From Luteococcus sp052116585 (GTDB taxonomy: Bacteria > Actinomycetota > Actinomycetes > Propionibacteriales > Propionibacteriaceae), in contig NZ_JBQKKT010000002.1 of the NCBI RefSeq assembly GCF_052116585.1, forward strand, positions 186,001 through 250,000: DNA of 64,000 nt. Reading direction: 5' to 3'. The translations under genes and the position numbers were made by a program. Shown piece after piece: positions 61,003 to 64,000 of this stretch (the first letter of the stretch is position 1; the number at the start of each line of letters is the position of its first letter). The notes beneath the pieces were generated by a model. That model was not told the DNA's origin. It saw nothing but the letters and a program-made list of their open reading frames with translations, and made no database searches.

Positions 61003-62601
61003 TCAGTGGGCGATCGCGTCGCCGGCGCCGATACCGGTCATCGAGCAGACCTCCATCTCCGCCTGGAGCTCCCTGTCGGGCTCGGGCGAGGTGACGGTGC
61101 CGATGAAGCCCATCAGGAAGGCCAGCGGGAGGCTGACGATCGTCGGGTTGGTGAGCTCGAGCAGCGCGAAGTCGGCGTTCGGGAAGAAGGCCGTCGGGCT
61201 GCCGGAGATCGACGTCGAGAACATGATGATCAGGATGGCCGAGACCAGACCCGCGTAGATGGACCAGACGGCGCCGCGGGTGTTGAAGCGGCTCCAGTAC
61301 ATCGTCATCAGGATGGCGGGCAGGTTCGCGGAGGCCGCGACGCCGAAGGCCAGCGAGATCAGGAAGGCAATGTTCTGGCCATTGGCGAAGATGCCACCGA
61401 TCACGGCCAGGACACCGATGGTCACCGACGTGATGCGGGCCACCTTCACCTCGTCGGCCGGATCGACCTTCCCGTCGTGCAGGACGTTGTTGTAGATGTC
61501 GTGCGCGAAGGAGGCCGAGGCCGTGATGGTCAGGCCGGCGACGACGGCGAGGATCGTCGCGAACGCAACGCCGGAGATGATGGCCATGAAGACCGAGCCA
61601 CCCAGGTGATGGGCGAGCAGCGGCGCAGCGGAGTTGGCCTTGCCAGGTGCCTTGCTGATGGCCTCGGCGCCGACGAGGGCGGCCGCGCCGTAGCCCAGCA
61701 CCAGGGTGAAGATGAAGAAGACGCCCACCAGACCGATGGTCCACACGGCCGACTTGCGTGCATCCTGCGCGGTGGGGACCGTGTAGAAGCGCATCAGCAC
61801 GTGCGGCAGGCCCGACGGGCCGCAGACCAGCGCGATGGCCAGCGAGATGAAGGACAGCTTGGTCCAGCCATTGGTGCCGTACTGGAGCATCGGCTCCATG
61901 ATGGCGTCGGCCTTGGGGTGGGCGACGATGGCGTCACCGAACAGGCGGGACAGATTGAAGCCCTTGAGCGCCATCACCCACAGGAACATGATCGCGGCGC
62001 CACTGACCAGCAGGACGGCCTTGATCATCTGCACCCAGGTAGTGCCCTTCATGCCGCCGATCAGCACGTAGACGATCATGATGATGCCCACCAGCGCGAT
62101 GACCAGGCTCTGGCCGCTCTTGGAACTGATGCCCAGCAGCAGGGCCACCAGGCCGCCCGCGCCGGCCATCTGCGCCAGCAGGTAGACGAAGCTGATGGTC
62201 AGGGTGGAGGCGGCGGCCGCGGTGCGGACGGGCTTCTGGTTCATCCGGAAGCTCATGACGTCGGCCATCGTGTACTTGCCGGTGTTGCGCAGCGGCTCGG
62301 CCACCAGCAGCAGGGCGATGATCCAGGCGACGAAGAAGCCGACGGAGTAGAGGAAGCCGTCGAAGCCGTTCAGGGCGATGGCGCCCGTGACGCCCAGGAA
62401 GGCAGCAGCGGAGAGGTAGTCGCCGGTGATGGCCAGGCCGTTCTGTCGGCCGGAGAAGGCGGCGCCGCCGGTGTAGAAGTCGGTGGACTTCTTGGCGGAG
62501 TCGCGGGTGACCTTGACCACGACGGCCATGGTGCCGATGACGAACAGGGCGAAGATGCCGATGTTGAGGATCGGGTTGCCGACGGTTTCCATGAGGTTCA
62601 T
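61003..62601 (-). CDS. Cation:acetate/monocarboxylate symporter (SSS family, ActP/MctC-like)
   Basis: A 532-residue sodium:solute symporter with about 13 helices. The family start FYTGGAAFSGRQNGLAITGDYLS, GKYTMADVMSFR and GLPHVLMRFYTVPTAQDARKS match acetate permeases (ActP) and actinobacterial monocarboxylate carriers (MctC). It imports acetate and perhaps propionate or pyruvate. ATG 62601 overlaps the stop of the DUF485 gene (ATGA), the usual arrangement of the yjcH-actP pair. Two CRP-like sites lie upstream of the operon. Confidence 0.92.
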   Translation of the reverse strand: MNLMETVGNPILNIGIFALFVIGTMAVVVKVTRDSAKKSTDFYTGGAAFSGRQNGLAITGDYLSAAAFLGVTGAIALNGFDGFLYSVGFFVAWIIALLLVAEPLRNTGKYTMADVMSFRMNQKPVRTAAAASTLTISFVYLLAQMAGAGGLVALLLGISSKSGQSLVIALVGIIMIVYVLIGGMKGTTWVQMIKAVLLVSGAAIMFLWVMALKGFNLSRLFGDAIVAHPKADAIMEPMLQYGTNGWTKLSFISLAIALVCGPSGLPHVLMRFYTVPTAQDARKSAVWTIGLVGVFFIFTLVLGYGAAALVGAEAISKAPGKANSAAPLLAHHLGGSVFMAIISGVAFATILAVVAGLTITASASFAHDIYNNVLHDGKVDPADEVKVARITSVTIGVLAVIGGIFANGQNIAFLISLAFGVAASANLPAILMTMYWSRFNTRGAVWSIYAGLVSAILIIMFSTSISGSPTAFFPNADFALLELTNPTIVSLPLAFLMGFIGTVTSPEPDRELQAEMEVCSMTGIGAGDAIAH

Positions 62602-63014
62602 CGGGTGACCTCGCTCTCGAGTCGGGCGCGCAGGGCGGCGGAACGGGGATCGAGGTTGTTGTTCGCGTGACGGACGTAGAAGAAGGTCACGAGGTAGGTG
62701 GTGAGGAAGTTCAACAGGCCGAACAGGATGCCGACGTTGACGAAGCCGAAGACGCGGCGTCCCATCAACTCGGGCATGTAGGTGGCCATCAGGACGAAGA
62801 CGAAGTAGAGGCCAACGAAGGTGAAGACCATCGGAAAGGCGAAGCCCTTGAAGGAGCTGCGCAGTTCCTGGTACTCGGCGGATTCCTTGGCGGCGACGAA
62901 GTCGATGCCGTCGGTGGTGTGCTCGGGCCCGACCTGGGTCAGTTCGGGCAGGGGCCAATGGTCTTCGGGGAGGTGGGCTTCCACCTCGTCCTGGACACGG
63001 TCATGTGGCGTCAC
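62598..63014 (-). CDS. DUF485-domain membrane protein (YjcH-like partner of the acetate symporter)
   Basis: A 138-residue protein. After about 40 hydrophilic residues comes the DUF485 core SAEYQELRSSFKGFAFPMVF with two membrane helices (FTFVGLYFVFVLMATYMPEL; ILFGLLNFLTTYLVTFFYVR). DUF485 genes almost always precede actP-type genes; the role is unproven but probably accessory. The start is GTG 63014, preceded by AGGAG. About 190 bases of leader separate it from the CRP-like sites. Confidence 0.88.
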   Translation of the reverse strand: MTPHDRVQDEVEAHLPEDHWPLPELTQVGPEHTTDGIDFVAAKESAEYQELRSSFKGFAFPMVFTFVGLYFVFVLMATYMPELMGRRVFGFVNVGILFGLLNFLTTYLVTFFYVRHANNNLDPRSAALRARLESEVTR

Positions 63015-63209
63015 GTGGGGCTCCTGTCAAGGCACCGAGGCGTAGGGGCACTCGGGGTGGCAAGGGATCTCGTCGGGGTGGCGAGCTGACCCGGCGGGTC
63101 GTGGTGATGTGGCGCTGGTTGCAGCGGCGACGATGCCGTTCAACCGATTGAGTTCTCGACCGTGTGTGGGCGGTCGGATCGCTTCTGCGACTGGATGAGA
63201 GTGACACAT

Positions 63210-63225
63210 TGTGAAAGGACACACA
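63210..63225. promoter_or_regulatory. CRP/GlxR-like site 1 upstream of the acetate permease operon
   Basis: TGTGAAAGGACACACA fits TGTGA-N6-TCACA with one mismatch in the right arm. It is 196 bases upstream of the DUF485 start, with a second site 24 bases away. Confidence 0.35.
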
Positions 63226-63233
63226 AGGGTATT

Positions 63234-63249
63234 CGTGAAATTTCTCACG
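63234..63249. promoter_or_regulatory. CRP/GlxR-like site 2 upstream of the acetate permease operon
   Basis: CGTGAAATTTCTCACG is a perfect dyad; the arms extend to TTCGTGA/TCACGAA at 63232-63251. It contains the GTGA-N6-TCAC core of the CRP family. It lies in the 418-base gap between the DUF485 gene and rpiB. Confidence 0.5.
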
Positions 63250-63433
63250 AAGTCAACGAATCACTGTTCGCGTTCAAAGTGCTCGTGACTAGGGCGGGAA
63301 AGTGGCGCCAGTTCTCAACGTTGCCGTGCCGTTCTGCGGCACATCGCTTGGATGCTGGAAAGCGGGTGGCACCCTGTGGGGCCGATGGTCCCAATCTGGG
63401 CCTCTGGGGCCGGCCATCTGGGATAGTTGGGAC

Positions 63434-63889
63434 ATGCGCGTACACATTGCCACCGACCATGCCGCCTTCGAGCTCAAGGAGTACCTGCGCGAGCAGCTCA
63501 CAGCCGCCGGCCATGATGTGGTTGACCACGGTGCCACCGCCTACGACGCGGAGGACGACTACCCGGACACCTGCATTCCCTGCGCCGAGGCCGTGGTGGC
63601 CGATCCGGACAGTCTTGGCATCGTGCTGGGTGGGTCCGGCAATGGCGAGCAGCTGGCCGCCAACCGCGTGAAGGGGTGCCGCGCCATCCTGGCCTACAAC
63701 ACCGAGATCGCTCGGCTTGGCCGCGAGCACAACAATGCCAATGTGATCTCGCTGGGTGGCCGTTTCACCAGCAATGAGCAGGCGCTGGAGATCGTCAACG
63801 TCTTCCTGGAGCAGCCCTTCACCCAGGAGGCGCGCCACGCGCGTCGCGTCCAGAAGATGAGCGACTACGAGGACGCCCACTGCGCCTGA
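63434..63889 (+). CDS. rpiB: Ribose-5-phosphate isomerase B
   Basis: A 151-residue RpiB that interconverts ribose 5-phosphate and ribulose 5-phosphate. Family features are MRVHIATDHAAFELKEYL, VVDHGATAYDAEDDYPD, the phosphate-site LGGSGNGEQLAANRVKG and AYNTEIARLGREHNNANV. Position ~72 is Ser in GGSGNG, the Actinobacteria-type variant in which a Glu (GNGEQ) replaces the catalytic Cys. ATG 63434 follows GATAGT by six bases, suggesting a leaderless mRNA; the longer upstream frame is non-coding. Confidence 0.94.
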   Translation: MRVHIATDHAAFELKEYLREQLTAAGHDVVDHGATAYDAEDDYPDTCIPCAEAVVADPDSLGIVLGGSGNGEQLAANRVKGCRAILAYNTEIARLGREHNNANVISLGGRFTSNEQALEIVNVFLEQPFTQEARHARRVQKMSDYEDAHCA

Positions 63890-63915
63890 TCCCCACTGGG
63901 GCAGGTGGCCAGTGC

Positions 63916-64000
63916 TCAGCGACGGCGCCCCGTGGCCCGGGCGAGCAGGGCCTCCACGACTCCCCGGGCTGCGTCCCGGTCTGTGGTGGTGGGGCGACTG
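63916..64000 (-). CDS. C-terminal end of an unidentified minus-strand gene (cut by window edge)
   Basis: From the right edge a minus-strand frame reads SRPTTTDRDAARGVVEALLA, then RATGRRR, and stops at TGA (63918-63916). It is convergent with rpiB. Twenty-eight residues are too few to name a family; it might also be a chance frame. Confidence 0.35.
   Translation of the reverse strand, partial: SRPTTTDRDAARGVVEALLARATGRRR

Overview
The window comes from a GC-rich actinobacterial chromosome, most likely of the Propionibacteriaceae or a close relative. The support is the GatD/MurT lipid II amidation pair, an SOS-controlled DUF222 (13E12-type) HNH nuclease, a mycothiol-type DsbA nitroreductase, an actinobacterial cysteine leader peptide, actinobacterial tandem dynamin-like GTPases and frequent GTG or leaderless starts. 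The genus cannot be fixed from the sequence. About 55 genes and two tRNAs (His-GTG, Arg-TCT) are present. There are no rRNA genes, no CRISPR array and no complete mobile element.

Left part (1-23.6 kb): a LacI-type regulator cut by the window edge, then gatD-murT (cell wall). A CitMHS citrate transporter diverges from them, followed by a cupin and the sdhCAB succinate dehydrogenase operon with a clear promoter. Next come the SOS-box/HNH unit, tRNA-His, orn, tRNA-Arg, a PrsW-like membrane protease, the GTPase pair, rlmA, ssb and ettA. A small accessory patch follows: a DCC1-type protein, an MFS exporter flanked by two related small secreted two-cysteine proteins, a monooxygenase, a DUF3800 protein and a DsbA-like protein.

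Middle part (23.7-45.7 kb): carbon metabolism. It holds a MarR-regulated FAD/Fe-S 2-hydroxyacid dehydrogenase, a double-hotdog thioesterase, a GH13 glucosidase and an OPT transporter. Then comes a hexuronate cluster: gnd, a LacI regulator, a LarA-type nickel-pincer protein, uxaC, a UxuB/UxaB-like reductase and a divergent PfkB kinase. No mannonate or altronate dehydratase is present, so the LarA-like protein may act as an aldonate 2-epimerase that routes uronates through gluconate to Gnd. This is the most interesting hypothesis in the window. A similar 13-bp motif lies near gnd and near uxaC/larA. Two decayed genes follow: a WGxxG-type secreted protein interrupted by TAA, and a DUF2207 remnant abutting pyrC at the end of a shortened pyrRBC operon.

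Right part (45.7-64 kb): an assimilatory sulfate operon (sulfite reductase, cysH, cysD, cysN, TSUP exporter, sirohydrochlorin chelatase). It is preceded by a cysteine-containing leader peptide and a hairpin array typical of cysteine-responsive attenuation. After it come pepN, a mycothiol-type reductase, an alanine symporter, ligA, an unrecognised HTH protein, the acetate permease pair actP/DUF485 and rpiB. CRP/GlxR-like inverted repeats lie upstream of the alanine and acetate transporter genes, which suggests carbon-source control.
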